A stretch of DNA of 39,553 nucleotides, from assembly GCF_017306545.1 (NCBI RefSeq), contig NZ_JAFKID010000041.1, forward strand, positions 1 to 39,553, in the 5' to 3' direction. Positions 25,283-34,420 of the stretch are shown piece by piece. The translations under genes and the position numbers were made by a program. Position 1 is the first letter of the stretch. Each line of letters begins with the position of its first letter. The stretch comes from Mesorhizobium sp. (lineage in GTDB: Bacteria; Pseudomonadota; Alphaproteobacteria; Rhizobiales; Rhizobiaceae). The notes under the pieces were generated by a model. That model did no database searches. It saw only the letters and a list, made by a program, of their open reading frames with translations, and was not told the DNA's origin.

Positions 25283-26335
25283 CTATCTGCTCTCGGGCGG
25301 GACGAATTCCCTCCAGTGGCCGGAAAGTTCGGGCATCTCGGCAAAAGTCTTGCGCGCATCTGCGGCGCGTCCCACAAGGTCCGAGGCCGACATGTTCTTT
25401 CCGCGGCAATAGTCATCGAGGGTTGCGACGCTCTCGGAGATCACGCCGAAGCCGCGCAGCATGACGGCGGAGGCGAGCCCCACCGCCGAAGCCCCCGCCA
25501 GCATCATGCGAGCAACGTCATGCCCGTCGGTTGCGCCGTTGATGCCGATCAGCGGCTGGTCCGGCCTTAAGGCAGCGCGGCACAGCGCAAGCCAATGGCA
25601 TGTGAGCGGGAGGTTCCAGAACCCGCCATAGCCTCCGGAGGTTCCGATCATCGGCGCCTGCGTTTCGAGATCGGGCAGCATTCCCAGAAGCCGCCCGGCG
25701 ACGATCACGCTCTCGGCTCCTGCCTCGACCGCCGCCTTGGCAAGCTGCGGGACGTCGTTCGACTGCCCTGTAAGCTTGATCCAGACGGGGATGGAGACTG
25801 TATCGCAAATGCGGCGAGTGATCGTTGCGACCCGATCCGCAACGGTTTCGGTCGACACGGCGCCCGCCGCGGCCTCGCGCGCATAGGGCGTGCCGATGTT
25901 GAATTCCAGCACGCGCAGCCCGGCCTGCTCGACGGTCCGGGCCATCTCGACCGCACGGTCGAGGTCGGCCAGGATCAGGCTCGGGATCAGAAGGCAATCA
26001 TGTTTCCGGGCAAGGGCATCGTGGGCAACAGCCTGTGCCAGCCAAGCGTCGAATTCCAGTGGATGCAGGCCGGATCGCGACAGGATCATCGTTGCGGGAT
26101 TTGCCTGCGGCCCCCATTCGACCGGCCTCCACCGGTTGTCGAGCGCGACGTATTCGGCCGCGCGAAGCTGCGCCTTGGCGGCCGTGCTCTCGTTGGTCGA
26201 CTTGACGACCACGGCGCCCGCCCCGGCGCGGATCGCCGCCTGGACTCCGCCGTCCACGATCATGTGCTCCGCCGGCGCGGCTATCACCGGGTTTTTGAGA
26301 TCGAGTGTGCCGATGCGGCTTTGCAAACGGGTCAT
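25283..26335 (-). CDS. Dihydroorotate dehydrogenase-like FMN protein
   Basis: A 350-aa FMN-dependent (beta/alpha)8 protein of the DHODH/dihydropyrimidine dehydrogenase family. It shows the start IGTLDLKNPVIAAPAEH, the flavin-site segment GAGAVVVKSTNE (Lys45), EFNIGTPY, IPVWIKLTGQ, and a C-terminal phosphate-binding region GINGATDGHDVARMMLAGAS. I set the start at ATG 26335 because the frame upstream only runs through the aldolase gene; no strong ribosome site is visible. It is the last gene of the leftward island. A true pyrimidine-synthesis role is unlikely in this context; reduction or oxidation of a ring C=C bond in a catabolic substrate is the inference. The nearest known relatives by look are PreA/PydA-type proteins. 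Confidence 0.75.
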   Translation of the reverse strand: MTRLQSRIGTLDLKNPVIAAPAEHMIVDGGVQAAIRAGAGAVVVKSTNESTAAKAQLRAAEYVALDNRWRPVEWGPQANPATMILSRSGLHPLEFDAWLAQAVAHDALARKHDCLLIPSLILADLDRAVEMARTVEQAGLRVLEFNIGTPYAREAAAGAVSTETVADRVATITRRICDTVSIPVWIKLTGQSNDVPQLAKAAVEAGAESVIVAGRLLGMLPDLETQAPMIGTSGGYGGFWNLPLTCHWLALCRAALRPDQPLIGINGATDGHDVARMMLAGASAVGLASAVMLRGFGVISESVATLDDYCRGKNMSASDLVGRAADARKTFAEMPELSGHWREFVPPESR

Positions 26336-26400
26336 GTTCCGACGAAGGATGCTGAAATCAGGAAAGGTATCACGTGGCGGCTCGACTGCCGGATACGATG

Positions 26401-27177
26401 TTACCTTGCAGCCCCAACGCCGCCGCGGATGGTACTCAGCGCCGCTTTGGCCGCGCTCTTGAGAAAGCCCTGGTCGGCGGAGAGGATGAAGGCGGTAACT
26501 CCTTGCGCGGCCATGTCGGCCGCGTCCTCCGGGCTTCCAGGCAGGATCGCTGCCGGCATCCTTCCGCGCGCAGCCGAAAGCACGTGCCGGGTCGCTTCGG
26601 CCGCCGCCTCCGGTCCTTTCCCCGCTCCGGTATAAGCGGCGCTGAGGTCGCCGCGGCCGATGAAAATGCCGTCGAGACCCTCGACTTCCAGGATCTCGTC
26701 GATGCGGTCCACCGCCTCGGGGTCCTCGATCATCGCAATCACGGTCACGCGGGCGTCCTGCCTCGCGATATGGTCCTCCATACCCTCGGCGCCGAATGTG
26801 CCGGCACGCGTGGTCGGCGCGAAGCCCCGACTTCCAGGGCGATACCGACATGCCGCGACCACCGCGCGCGCTTTCTCCGCGCTGTCGACATGGGGCACGA
26901 GGACGCCATCGGCGCCGCAGTCGAGAACCGACAGGAGCGCCGCCGGCTGGGCGCTCTGCACGCGCACGACAGAGGCGATGCCCCAGGCCTTGCACGCCAG
27001 CACGATCGCGTCAGTCGTCTCGCGGTTGAAAGGGGAGTGCTCCTCGTCGACGACAACGAAGTCGTAGCCCACGGCGCCGAGAATCTCGGCCGGCATGGTG
27101 GCGGGAATCTTGAGGAAGGAACCGTAGAGTTCCTCCCGATCCAGGAAGCGCTTACGGAAGCCGGTGGCGGCGGTCAT
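26401..27177 (-). CDS. HpcH/HpaI-family class II aldolase
   Basis: A 258-aa metal-dependent pyruvate aldolase. His47 (DEEHSPF), Arg72 (VVRV), Glu151 (MIEDPEA) and Asp177 (GRGDLSA) match HpaI His45, Arg70, Glu149 and Asp175 with a constant shift of two, giving the full catalytic and metal set. The family cleaves 4-hydroxy-2-keto acids to pyruvate or a related keto acid plus an aldehyde. Length is normal. It lies 65 bp before the DHOD-like gene and 66 bp after the DUF6282 gene, in the leftward operon. The actual keto acid is not known. Confidence 0.87.
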   Translation of the reverse strand: MTAATGFRKRFLDREELYGSFLKIPATMPAEILGAVGYDFVVVDEEHSPFNRETTDAIVLACKAWGIASVVRVQSAQPAALLSVLDCGADGVLVPHVDSAEKARAVVAACRYRPGSRGFAPTTRAGTFGAEGMEDHIARQDARVTVIAMIEDPEAVDRIDEILEVEGLDGIFIGRGDLSAAYTGAGKGPEAAAEATRHVLSAARGRMPAAILPGSPEDAADMAAQGVTAFILSADQGFLKSAAKAALSTIRGGVGAAR

Positions 27178-27243
27178 GTGTATCTCCAGTTCTGTCTTCT
27201 ATCGCGCCGGTTGGACAGGCGCAGAGCAGATCGGGCCGGGCGG

Positions 27244-28173
27244 TCAGGCCGCCGCCTCGAGCCCGAGCGCCTTCACGGCGTTGGAGGCGACCATCTTGTG
27301 GATCGCCGCGTCGTCGTAGCCAAGGTCGAGACAGACCGCGACGGCACGCCGGAAGCCGTCGACCGGGGCAAGGGTACCGACCTGGCCGAGGTCGGAGCAG
27401 AAGATCGTCTGGTCCACGCCCGCGGCCTTGATGTGGTTATGCAGGTCCTCGCTTGTCCGCGTCCTGAATTTCGAGCCCTCGAGGAAGAAAGCCAGTGAGT
27501 GCTCGACATAGGCCCCCATCGCGGCGATCCCCTTCACATCGTTCAGCGAAGCGCCGACGATGTCTTCGGGATGGGTGAACATCAGTCGCGAAACGCCGCG
27601 CCGCCTGGCCTCCTCGAACACTTTCCACGTCTCGGACACATGGATGTGGCCGCTTGCCAACGCGATGTCGTTCTTGGCGACAATGTCCAGCACCTCCTTG
27701 ACGTCGTCGCGCACCTCTCCGTTCGCATCGAGCACCGGAACCGGAGAAGCGTGGCGCATCTTCTGCGTCGAGGCTGGGTGGGACCAGTTGGCGCTCTTCT
27801 CCCATGCGAGGTGGTTCTCGGCGGCGAGCGTCGGCAGGAAAACGATCTTCGCCCCCATGGCGATGGCATGCTCCACCGCGTAGGGATTGATGCCGCCGAC
27901 CACGTTGTTCAGCACCAGCGAGGTGTAGACCTTCGTCTTCAGTTCGGGGAAATTGTCATTGATCAGGATCGCCGTCGCGGTCCCGGCATAGTCGTGATCC
28001 TTGGTCACAACCGCGCTGAATCCGGCGGCTGAGGCCTGGCGCGCCAGTTCCAGATGGTCGAGCGCGCGCGGCGCGATCGAAGGGCCGGAATGGACGTGAG
28101 GATCGACTGCGCCCTGGAGGATCCTGTCGATCCGGGCAGCGAGTTCGGGCGTGGGAGTGAAGGGGGTATCCAT
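27244..28173 (-). CDS. DUF6282-like protein with amidohydrolase-type metal motif
   Basis: A 309-aa protein that I take to belong to the DUF6282 family. It shows an amidohydrolase-like order of metal ligands: Asp24-Pro-His26-Val-His28 (DPHVHSGPS), Lys58 in VVTKDHDYAG, a later His in ASGHIHVSE, His in MFTHPED and Asp in FCSDLGQ. This predicts a (beta/alpha)8 metal hydrolase acting on C-N or lactone bonds, though the family is uncharacterised as far as I know. AGGAGG lies 8 bases before the ATG. It sits in the leftward operon between the flavodoxin-fold protein and the aldolase. Ring opening of a lactam, imide or lactone is the inferred role. Confidence 0.78.
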   Translation of the reverse strand: MDTPFTPTPELAARIDRILQGAVDPHVHSGPSIAPRALDHLELARQASAAGFSAVVTKDHDYAGTATAILINDNFPELKTKVYTSLVLNNVVGGINPYAVEHAIAMGAKIVFLPTLAAENHLAWEKSANWSHPASTQKMRHASPVPVLDANGEVRDDVKEVLDIVAKNDIALASGHIHVSETWKVFEEARRRGVSRLMFTHPEDIVGASLNDVKGIAAMGAYVEHSLAFFLEGSKFRTRTSEDLHNHIKAAGVDQTIFCSDLGQVGTLAPVDGFRRAVAVCLDLGYDDAAIHKMVASNAVKALGLEAAA

Positions 28174-28273
28174 CTTTTTGCCTCCTGGGCTGTATCAGGA
28201 ATCCGGCGCCCGCGATGGAACTGCCGGTTGAGCGACCCAGACCGTGCGATGCCGCCGGCCGGGCCGGAAACGG

Positions 28274-28990
28274 TTACGCGCGGGTCCAGGCCTGCGCTCC
28301 CATCCGGGCAAGCGCTGCCCGCGGGTCACGAATTTCAACACTCGGGGCAGCTTCGGCCGCGGCCACCACCCGCGTCCTCCATCGGGCAAGGCAGTCTGCT
28401 CTTTCCTCGTCACTGATGCGGGGGACCGCATAGGAGACGAAAGGCGCCTCCACCTCATAGCCCATGTATTCGAGTGCCAGACGCTTCAGCGGATAAAGAA
28501 CCCTCTCGATCGGGCCGTAGACATCTTCGTCCGAAAAGCGTTTCGGGGTCCCGCCGGTGGTCACGGAAATCAGCGCTCTGCGCCCCTTGAAGAAGCCGGT
28601 GTCGAAGCGACATCCGTCGACGTAGGCAAAACCGTAGGCCATGACCCGTTCGAACCAGCTTTTGAGAACGGCAGGCGGCGCACCCCACCAGAGCGGAAAT
28701 TGCAGCACCAGCAAATCCGCCGCCATCACCCGCTCCTGTTCGCGTGCGATCTCGGCAACAAAGCTGTCGGTCTCGGCTGCGTGGGCTTGCTCTGCTTGAT
28801 AGTGGAACTTCGCCGAATTCGCCGCGCCGGTGAAATCGCCCCGCCCTGCAACCGCATCGAACCCTTCGGCATAAAGATCCGAGACGACGGCCTCGTGCCC
28901 TGACGCTTCCAGCGCCTCGACGGCGACGGAAGTCAGCGCGCCGCTGAACGAGGCCGGCTCGGGATGGGCGTGAACGATCAGGACCCGCAT
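28274..28990 (-). CDS. Flavodoxin-fold NAD(P)H-dependent oxidoreductase (MdaB/NQO1-like)
   Basis: A 238-aa cytoplasmic flavoprotein. The N-terminus MRVLIVHAHPEPASFSGAL is the FMN/FAD phosphate loop of the NAD(P)H:quinone reductase family, LQFPLWWGAPPAVLKSWFERV is the family hallmark, and SVTTGGTP is the second flavin loop. It starts 4 bp after the cupin gene, so it is translationally close to it, and is followed by 100 bp before the DUF6282 gene. It may recycle a quinone intermediate or supply electrons to another enzyme of the island; neither is shown. Confidence 0.83.
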   Translation of the reverse strand: MRVLIVHAHPEPASFSGALTSVAVEALEASGHEAVVSDLYAEGFDAVAGRGDFTGAANSAKFHYQAEQAHAAETDSFVAEIAREQERVMAADLLVLQFPLWWGAPPAVLKSWFERVMAYGFAYVDGCRFDTGFFKGRRALISVTTGGTPKRFSDEDVYGPIERVLYPLKRLALEYMGYEVEAPFVSYAVPRISDEERADCLARWRTRVVAAAEAAPSVEIRDPRAALARMGAQAWTRA

Positions 28991-28994
28991 CGCC

Positions 28995-29900
28995 TCATTC
29001 TCCGGGCATCGGATAATCGTCCGCGTTCAGGACCCAGCCGGGTTTCTGTGAGAAATCCAGCCGCGGCGGGCAGAAGATGTCGACGAGCTGGTTCACGCCC
29101 GCTGCCACACCGCGCGAGGTGTGGATCGCCGGCGGCGGGATCACCAGGACCGAGGGTGCATCGCATGTCTCGTGCCGGTCGTCGCGCCACATCCGCATGT
29201 CGGGTGTCCAGGCCCAGCGCAGATGATGGATGAAGCTGCCTTCGAGGGCGAGCGAGCATTGCTCGAAATCGTCATGATGATGGGGCGACAGTTTGGTGAT
29301 GTCGCGCGGGCCGTTCTGCGGCTCGAGGAAGTTGACCATCAGCGTCTCGCCGCGCCAGATACGGCCGAAGCGCCCCGGTTGGGGCGGCACGTCGAGCGAG
29401 TAGACGCGCACCTTGCGGCCTCCTCGCGGCGCGGGCCATGGCGTGATCGGGGCGACGTTCGGGTGATCTTCGGCATAGGCAGCGGCATTGCCGCAGGCGG
29501 CGGCGAGATCGGAGGCCACGCTGGTGAAGATGCGCACGACCTCGCCCTTGCCGTGAACCGTCACCTTGCTCGCCCCCGCGGGGATGAAAGCGATCGAGAA
29601 GGCTGGCACGTCGGTTGTCGTGCCGCCGCTCTCGACCGACGCCGAGACATCCTTGCTCGGCAGCAGCAGGACATATTCGTCGGGTTGGCCGGCTCGCTCG
29701 AAGACCGCGCCATCCTCTGCCTTGGAGTAGGCGACCACGGCGTTCTGGCTGCGGATCAGCCAGGTTCTCGCGCCGTCCGCGTCGACTTGCGGCGCGTCCT
29801 CGTAGAAGCGGCCGATATCCGGGGGGGCATAGGCGGTAAAGACGGGAGCGCCGGAAGCGGCGGGCGCAAGGCTCGAGCGGGGGTCGGTTGGGTCGTACAT
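28995..29900 (-). CDS. Cupin-domain protein of unknown function
   Basis: A 301-aa soluble protein with two cupin-like halves. In the C-terminal half HHHDDFEQCSLALEG fits cupin motif 1 (HxH, Glu, Gly) and IPPPAIHTSRG supplies the motif-2 His, so one intact metal site is likely. The N-terminal half (about 60-130, with VLLLPSKD and AFIPAGASKV) looks like a cupin barrel without a clear His triad. There is no signal peptide. GAGGAG lies just before the ATG. It is placed right after the transporter genes; a dioxygenase, isomerase or lyase role is possible. I do not recognise a characterised relative. Confidence 0.75.
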   Translation of the reverse strand: MYDPTDPRSSLAPAASGAPVFTAYAPPDIGRFYEDAPQVDADGARTWLIRSQNAVVAYSKAEDGAVFERAGQPDEYVLLLPSKDVSASVESGGTTTDVPAFSIAFIPAGASKVTVHGKGEVVRIFTSVASDLAAACGNAAAYAEDHPNVAPITPWPAPRGGRKVRVYSLDVPPQPGRFGRIWRGETLMVNFLEPQNGPRDITKLSPHHHDDFEQCSLALEGSFIHHLRWAWTPDMRMWRDDRHETCDAPSVLVIPPPAIHTSRGVAAGVNQLVDIFCPPRLDFSQKPGWVLNADDYPMPGE

Positions 29901-29924
29901 GATTTCTCCTCTTCCGATGCAGGG

Positions 29925-30824
29925 TCAGCGCCGGCTTGAGCGTAAAGTCTTGATCTGGGCGAGGATGCCCTGCGGAAAGACCAGCAGCACAACAAGCAGG
30001 ACGCTGAGCGCCGCAACGTTCTTGAAGCTCGCGCCGAGCAGGGCGATGGCGAGGGCCTGGAACACGCCGAGCAAAATCCCGCCCGTCACCGCGCCCGCCG
30101 CAGAGCCGAAACCGCCGATGATGGCGGCGATGAAGCCGTTGACGCCGAAGGGCGTACCGATGTTGTAGGCGGTGATCTGGCTCGGAGTGATCAGGATGCC
30201 GGCGACGGCGCCGAGCCCTGCGCTGAGCGCGAATGAGAGCATCATCATGCGGCGGACCGGGACGCCGAGCAGCGCCGCCGCCTCGGCGTTCTGCGAACAG
30301 GCGCGCAACGCCCGGCCACTGCGGGTGCGGGTGAAGAAGGCCCACAGGCCGGCCACCATCAGCGCGCCGCAGCCGAGGACCCAGAAGAACTGGTAGGGCA
30401 GGGCGACGCCGCCGACCATCAGCGGCCCCCCCGGCGTGAAGGAATCGAAGGTGCGCGGCTGGTCGCCCAGGCCGAGAAGCGTGACCTGCTCGATCAGCAT
30501 CTGGCAGGCGAGGGTAGCGAGGATGATGGCGAAGATCGACGCGCCTCGCTTCCACATCGGGCGGACGATCGCCACTTCCATGGCGACGCCGATCAGCGCG
30601 ACGACGGGAACGGTGACGAGCGCCGCGAGCCAGATCGGCAGGCCGGCATGCGCGAGGAAGGTGGCGCAGATCATTCCGCCCAGCATGACGAAGACGCCCT
30701 GGCCGAAATTCACGATGCCGGAGGCGTTGTAGATGACGCAGAAGCCGATCCCGATCAGCCCATAAATGAGTCCGAGGCCGACGCCGTTGATGAGGTTCTG
30801 CGCGAGTTGGACGACGTCAATCAT
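29925..30824 (-). CDS. Branched-chain-type ABC transporter permease (LivH-like)
   Basis: A 299-aa inner-membrane permease of the LivH type with about eight hydrophobic segments and the LivH start NGVGLGLIYGLIGIGFCVIYNASG. The second ATG (30824) is preferred over that at 30827: GGAGG then lies 6 rather than 3 bases upstream. An ATG at 30884 is inside livG and rejected. The gene overlaps the end of livG by 8 bases. The family carries amino acids, amides, urea and aromatic acids, so the substrate is open. Confidence 0.88.
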   Translation of the reverse strand: MIDVVQLAQNLINGVGLGLIYGLIGIGFCVIYNASGIVNFGQGVFVMLGGMICATFLAHAGLPIWLAALVTVPVVALIGVAMEVAIVRPMWKRGASIFAIILATLACQMLIEQVTLLGLGDQPRTFDSFTPGGPLMVGGVALPYQFFWVLGCGALMVAGLWAFFTRTRSGRALRACSQNAEAAALLGVPVRRMMMLSFALSAGLGAVAGILITPSQITAYNIGTPFGVNGFIAAIIGGFGSAAGAVTGGILLGVFQALAIALLGASFKNVAALSVLLVVLLVFPQGILAQIKTLRSSRR

Positions 30825-31590
30825 CATAACCCTCCGTGCCGCCGAGATAGGCGGCGATGACATCGGGGTGGACGCGGATCTCATCCGGCGTTCCCTCGGC
30901 GATCTTGCGGCCGTAGTCGAGCACGGCGATGCGATGGGCGATCTGCATGACGAGGCCCATGTCGTGTTCGATCAGCATGATGGTGACGCCGTTCTCGTTG
31001 ACCTTGCGGACCACCCGCGCCAGTTCGGCCGTCTCCTCGGTGTTGAGCCCGGCAGCCGGCTCGTCGAGGAGCAGGAGCTTCGGGCTTGCCGCCAGCGCGC
31101 GGGCGACTTCGAGAAGCCGCTGCTCGCCGTAGGGCAGGAGGTCTGCGGTAACGTTGGCGCGGTGGGAAAGTCCGACGAAGTCGAGGATCTCCGCCGTTTT
31201 CGCGGCGATCTCGCGCTCCTGGCGGCGCATGGCGGGCGGCCTGAGCAGCGCAGAGAAGACCCCGCCCGTGGTGACGCGATGGAAGCCCACCATCACGTTC
31301 TCGGCCACCGTCAAGGCCTTGAAGAGCTGGACGAGCTGATAGGTCCGCACCAGGCCCGCCTGGGCGATCTGGGCCACCGGCCGGCCCGAGATCGCCGCGC
31401 CGTCGAACATCACCTTCCCCTCGGAGGGCGGGAAGGTGCCGGCGATCATGTTGAAGAGCGTCGTCTTGCCGGCCCCGTTCGGGCCGATCACGGCGAATAT
31501 CTCTCCCTTCTCCACCTGGAAGGTGACGTCGTCATTGGCGACGAGACCGCCGAAGCGCTTGGTGATGCCCTGGATAGCCAGCATGGCCAT
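30817..31590 (-). CDS. Branched-chain-type ABC transporter ATPase (LivG-like)
   Basis: A 257-aa ATPase. Walker A GPNGAGKTT, Q-loop RTYQLVQLF, signature region LPYGEQRLLEVARAL and Walker B LLLLDEPAAGLN are present, and the C-terminal GTPDEIRVHPDVIAAYLG is the LivG tail. GGAGGG lies 8 bases before ATG 31590. It is 3 bp after livM and overlaps livH by 8 bases, so the transporter genes are tightly coupled. Confidence 0.9.
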   Translation of the reverse strand: MAMLAIQGITKRFGGLVANDDVTFQVEKGEIFAVIGPNGAGKTTLFNMIAGTFPPSEGKVMFDGAAISGRPVAQIAQAGLVRTYQLVQLFKALTVAENVMVGFHRVTTGGVFSALLRPPAMRRQEREIAAKTAEILDFVGLSHRANVTADLLPYGEQRLLEVARALAASPKLLLLDEPAAGLNTEETAELARVVRKVNENGVTIMLIEHDMGLVMQIAHRIAVLDYGRKIAEGTPDEIRVHPDVIAAYLGGTEGYDD

Positions 31591-31593
31591 GTC

Positions 31594-32562
31594 TCAGCCC
31601 TCCCGCTTCGGCAGCAGCCGGTCGAGAAGGCCTGCGACACCCTTCGGCGCGTAGATCAGGATTCCCAGCAGAATCACCAGATAGCCGATCGTCTGGTAGT
31701 CCTTGAGGCCGCGCATCAGTTCGGGCAGGAGCGAGACGACGACCGCCCCGATCAACGGCCCAGCGATCGTGCCGATGCCGCCGAGGTAGAGCATGGTGAA
31801 GCTCTGCACGACCATCGCGGTGCCGAAGACTTCGGGGCTGATGAAGCCGACAAAATGGGCGAAAAGCGAGCCGGCGGCGGATGCGTAGAGCGCAGCGATC
31901 ACGAAAGAGACGAGCTTGTAGCGCGCGACCGGGATGCCCAGCGCCCCGGCGGCAAGCTCCGACCCCGCGATCGCCCGGCAGGCCCTCCCGAAACGGGAGT
32001 TTTTCAACGCCGCCGCCGCCAGGACGCCGAGCGCCAGAAGGATAAGGATCACGGCGAGCTGCTGCTTGGGCGTATCGGCGTAGTAGGGCCCGATGCCCAA
32101 TGGCGGAATGCCGGAATAGCCCATGTAGCCCTGGGTCACGTCGGTCCAGTTGATCGAGATCTCATAGGTGATGAGGCCGAGCGCGAAGGTCGCCATGGCG
32201 AGGTAGTGGCCGCGCAGGCGCAGCGTCGGATAGCCGACGACCAGCGCGACCACGCCGGAAAACGCCATGGTCAGGATAAGCGCTATCGCCGGCTCGAAAC
32301 CATAGTCGGCGGTGAGGATGGCGCTGCCGTAACCGCCGAGGGCGGCGAAAGCGTTCTGGCCGAAGGAGGCCTGCCCGGTGAATCCCATGAAGAAATTGAG
32401 GCCGGTGCAGAACAGCGCATAAATCGCGGCGAAACCGATTACCGTCACGACGTAACCGTTGGCGGAGAAGGCAAAGGCGACGACCAGCACGCCCAGCGCC
32501 GCGAGCAGGATATGCCGCCAGGGCAACCCGCCGCTAGTGGAGGTAGTAACGGGCAAGGTCAT
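31594..32562 (-). CDS. Branched-chain-type ABC transporter permease (LivM-like)
   Basis: A 322-aa permease of the LivM type with about nine hydrophobic segments. Family strings are GLNFFMGFTGQASFGQNAF, LRLRGHYLAMATFALGLI, GRACRAIAGSELAAGALG and MLYLGGIGTIAGPLIGAV. The start is not certain: ATG 32562 gives a normal length and a 29-base overlap with livF, and ATG 32580 would add six residues. Neither has a strong ribosome site, so coupling to livF translation is likely. Confidence 0.87.
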   Translation of the reverse strand: MTLPVTTSTSGGLPWRHILLAALGVLVVAFAFSANGYVVTVIGFAAIYALFCTGLNFFMGFTGQASFGQNAFAALGGYGSAILTADYGFEPAIALILTMAFSGVVALVVGYPTLRLRGHYLAMATFALGLITYEISINWTDVTQGYMGYSGIPPLGIGPYYADTPKQQLAVILILLALGVLAAAALKNSRFGRACRAIAGSELAAGALGIPVARYKLVSFVIAALYASAAGSLFAHFVGFISPEVFGTAMVVQSFTMLYLGGIGTIAGPLIGAVVVSLLPELMRGLKDYQTIGYLVILLGILIYAPKGVAGLLDRLLPKREG

Positions 32563-33247
32563 GGTGCGACTTGATCTCATGGGAAGGCAACTCCGCGACG
32601 ATACGCCCAAGCGAAAGCACGTAGACCCGACGGGCGAGCCGGAGCGCCAAGGGCGCCTTTTGCTCGACCAGAAGGATACCGAGGCCCTGGCGATTGAGTT
32701 CACCCAGTGTTTCGAGGATTTCCCCGGCCACGCGCGGAGCGAGGCCGAGCGAAGGTTCATCCAGCATCAGGAGCTTTGGGCCGGCCATCATCGCGCGCCC
32801 GATGGCGAGCATCTGCTGCTCGCCGCCGGACATCAGCGCCGCCTTCTGGTCGAGCCGCTCCTTGAGGCGGGGAAACAGGCTGAAGACCTTCTCCATCCGC
32901 GCCGCGATCTCGGCCGTATCGCCGCCGGCATTGTAGGCGCCGAGGACCAGGTTCTCGCGCACGCTCATGTCGCCGAAGAGGCCACGTCCCTCCTGGACCA
33001 GGATTATGCCAAGCTCCGAAAGCTTGTGCGTCGGCAAGGCGCTGACGTCGCGGCCCTTGAAAAGGATCGCGCCCGGTCCGGGAGTGAGGCGGGTGACGGC
33101 GCGCAGAAGCGTCGACTTGCCCGCCCCGTTGGGGCCCAGGATCGTCACCAACTCTCCCTCCGCGACAGTCAGCGAGGTCGGCTTGAGCGCCTCGACATGA
33201 CCGTAGCGGGCCGAAAGATCGCGAATTTCCAGAAGCGGCGTGGTCAT
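32534..33247 (-). CDS. Branched-chain-type ABC transporter ATPase (LivF-like)
   Basis: A 237-aa ATPase, the second of the pair. Walker A is GPNGAGKST, signature MSGGEQQMLAIGRAM, Walker B LLMLDEPSLGLAP, and the ending ELPSHEIKSHHDLARYYLH is typical of LivF. It starts 7 bp after the binding-protein gene and overlaps livM. Confidence 0.9.
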   Translation of the reverse strand: MTTPLLEIRDLSARYGHVEALKPTSLTVAEGELVTILGPNGAGKSTLLRAVTRLTPGPGAILFKGRDVSALPTHKLSELGIILVQEGRGLFGDMSVRENLVLGAYNAGGDTAEIAARMEKVFSLFPRLKERLDQKAALMSGGEQQMLAIGRAMMAGPKLLMLDEPSLGLAPRVAGEILETLGELNRQGLGILLVEQKAPLALRLARRVYVLSLGRIVAELPSHEIKSHHDLARYYLH

Positions 33248-33254
33248 GCCGGGC

Positions 33255-34400
33255 TCACTTCACCTGGACGAGTTTGCCGTCCTTGACCTCGCCGATCACG
33301 AAGGGGTTCTTGACGACCCCGACGTGCTGCTGCGGCGAGAATTCGTAGAGCGCGGCGGCTCCCTGGTAATGCGAGACCTGCTCCAGCGCGTCGCGTACTT
33401 TCGCGCCGTCGGTCGAGTGCGCGGTTTCCACCGCCTTGGCGATGACCATCATCGCGTCCCAGGCGCGCGACGCCGCACTTCCGTCGCGATCGCCGTACTT
33501 CGCCTTCCAGCGCGTCAGGAAAGCGTCGAGCGCCTCGCGCGCGGGCCCGGCCGGCACGGCCTCGGGGATCTGCACGGTGGTCGCCGCAAACATGAAATGG
33601 TCGCCAAGAACCTGCCCTGCCTGGAGATAGGGCGCGGCATCGTCCAGCCCCGCCATGAGCAGCATGTCCTTCAGGCCAAGCTGGTTGACGTTCTTGGCAA
33701 TCGTAACGGTCGAGCCGCCGATGCCGATCTTGATGAGTGCGGTCGCGCCCGCCGCCTTGATGCGGCCGATCTGGACGCTCATGTCGCTGTCGTCCTGCTG
33801 ATAGGTTTCGTGGGCGACGATCTCGATGCCGTATTTCTTGGCCGCCGGATCGGCGAGCTTGGCCATCAGCATCGCGTAGGGGGTCGGGTCGTTCAGCACG
33901 CCAACCTTGCGGATGTCGGTATGGTCCTTGAGGTACTGCATCCGCGCCTCGAGTTCGTAGATAGGCGGCGGCAGGAAGCTGAAAGCCCAATGGATCTCGT
34001 TGTCGCGGCGCGGCAGGATCGAGCAGAGAACCATCGGAATATTGGCCCGCGCAACCGCGCCGGCCGCGGCGAAATTGCCCGCCGAGACACAGCCTGACGC
34101 GAAGATCTGCACCTGATCGTTCGCCATCATCTTCTGATAGGCGACGACCGCCTGCTGCGGGTCGGACTTATTGTCCTCGACGACCAGCTCGATCTTGTGC
34201 CCGTCGATCCCGCCCTTCTCGTTGAGATAGTCGGCAGCGATCTCGAGCCCGTCGCGCCAGCCTCGGTCGGTGGTGGCGGCGTAGCCGGTCAGGCCGACGG
34301 CGGCGCCGATCTTGTAGACATCTGCGGCATGGGCGACCGGCACGGCCAGCGTAAGCGCCAGGGCTGCGGCGGCCGCGATGGACATAGTGCGTCTCGACAT
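33255..34400 (-). CDS. Branched-chain-type ABC transporter substrate-binding protein (LivJ-like)
   Basis: A 381-aa periplasmic binding protein of peripla_BP_6 type. ATG 34400 is chosen since GGAGGAG lies 4 bases upstream and the N-terminus becomes a signal peptide (MSRRTMSIAAAAALALTLAV..., cleaved near AHAAD). The mature start VYKIGAAVGLTGYAATTDRGWRDGL and QAVVAYQKMMANDQV are family features. It is the first gene of the leftward operon and lies behind the operator-like cluster at 34421-34458. The family is broad and the ligand cannot be assigned. Confidence 0.88.
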   Translation of the reverse strand: MSRRTMSIAAAAALALTLAVPVAHAADVYKIGAAVGLTGYAATTDRGWRDGLEIAADYLNEKGGIDGHKIELVVEDNKSDPQQAVVAYQKMMANDQVQIFASGCVSAGNFAAAGAVARANIPMVLCSILPRRDNEIHWAFSFLPPPIYELEARMQYLKDHTDIRKVGVLNDPTPYAMLMAKLADPAAKKYGIEIVAHETYQQDDSDMSVQIGRIKAAGATALIKIGIGGSTVTIAKNVNQLGLKDMLLMAGLDDAAPYLQAGQVLGDHFMFAATTVQIPEAVPAGPAREALDAFLTRWKAKYGDRDGSAASRAWDAMMVIAKAVETAHSTDGAKVRDALEQVSHYQGAAALYEFSPQQHVGVVKNPFVIGEVKDGKLVQVK

Positions 34401-34420
34401 ATTTCTCCTCCCAGAGATTA

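Noticed and set aside
26336-26995. Upstream extension of the DHOD-like frame to a far ATG, giving 570 residues.
   Set aside because: The extension runs out of frame through the HpcH/HpaI aldolase gene, and similarity to the family begins right after ATG 26335.
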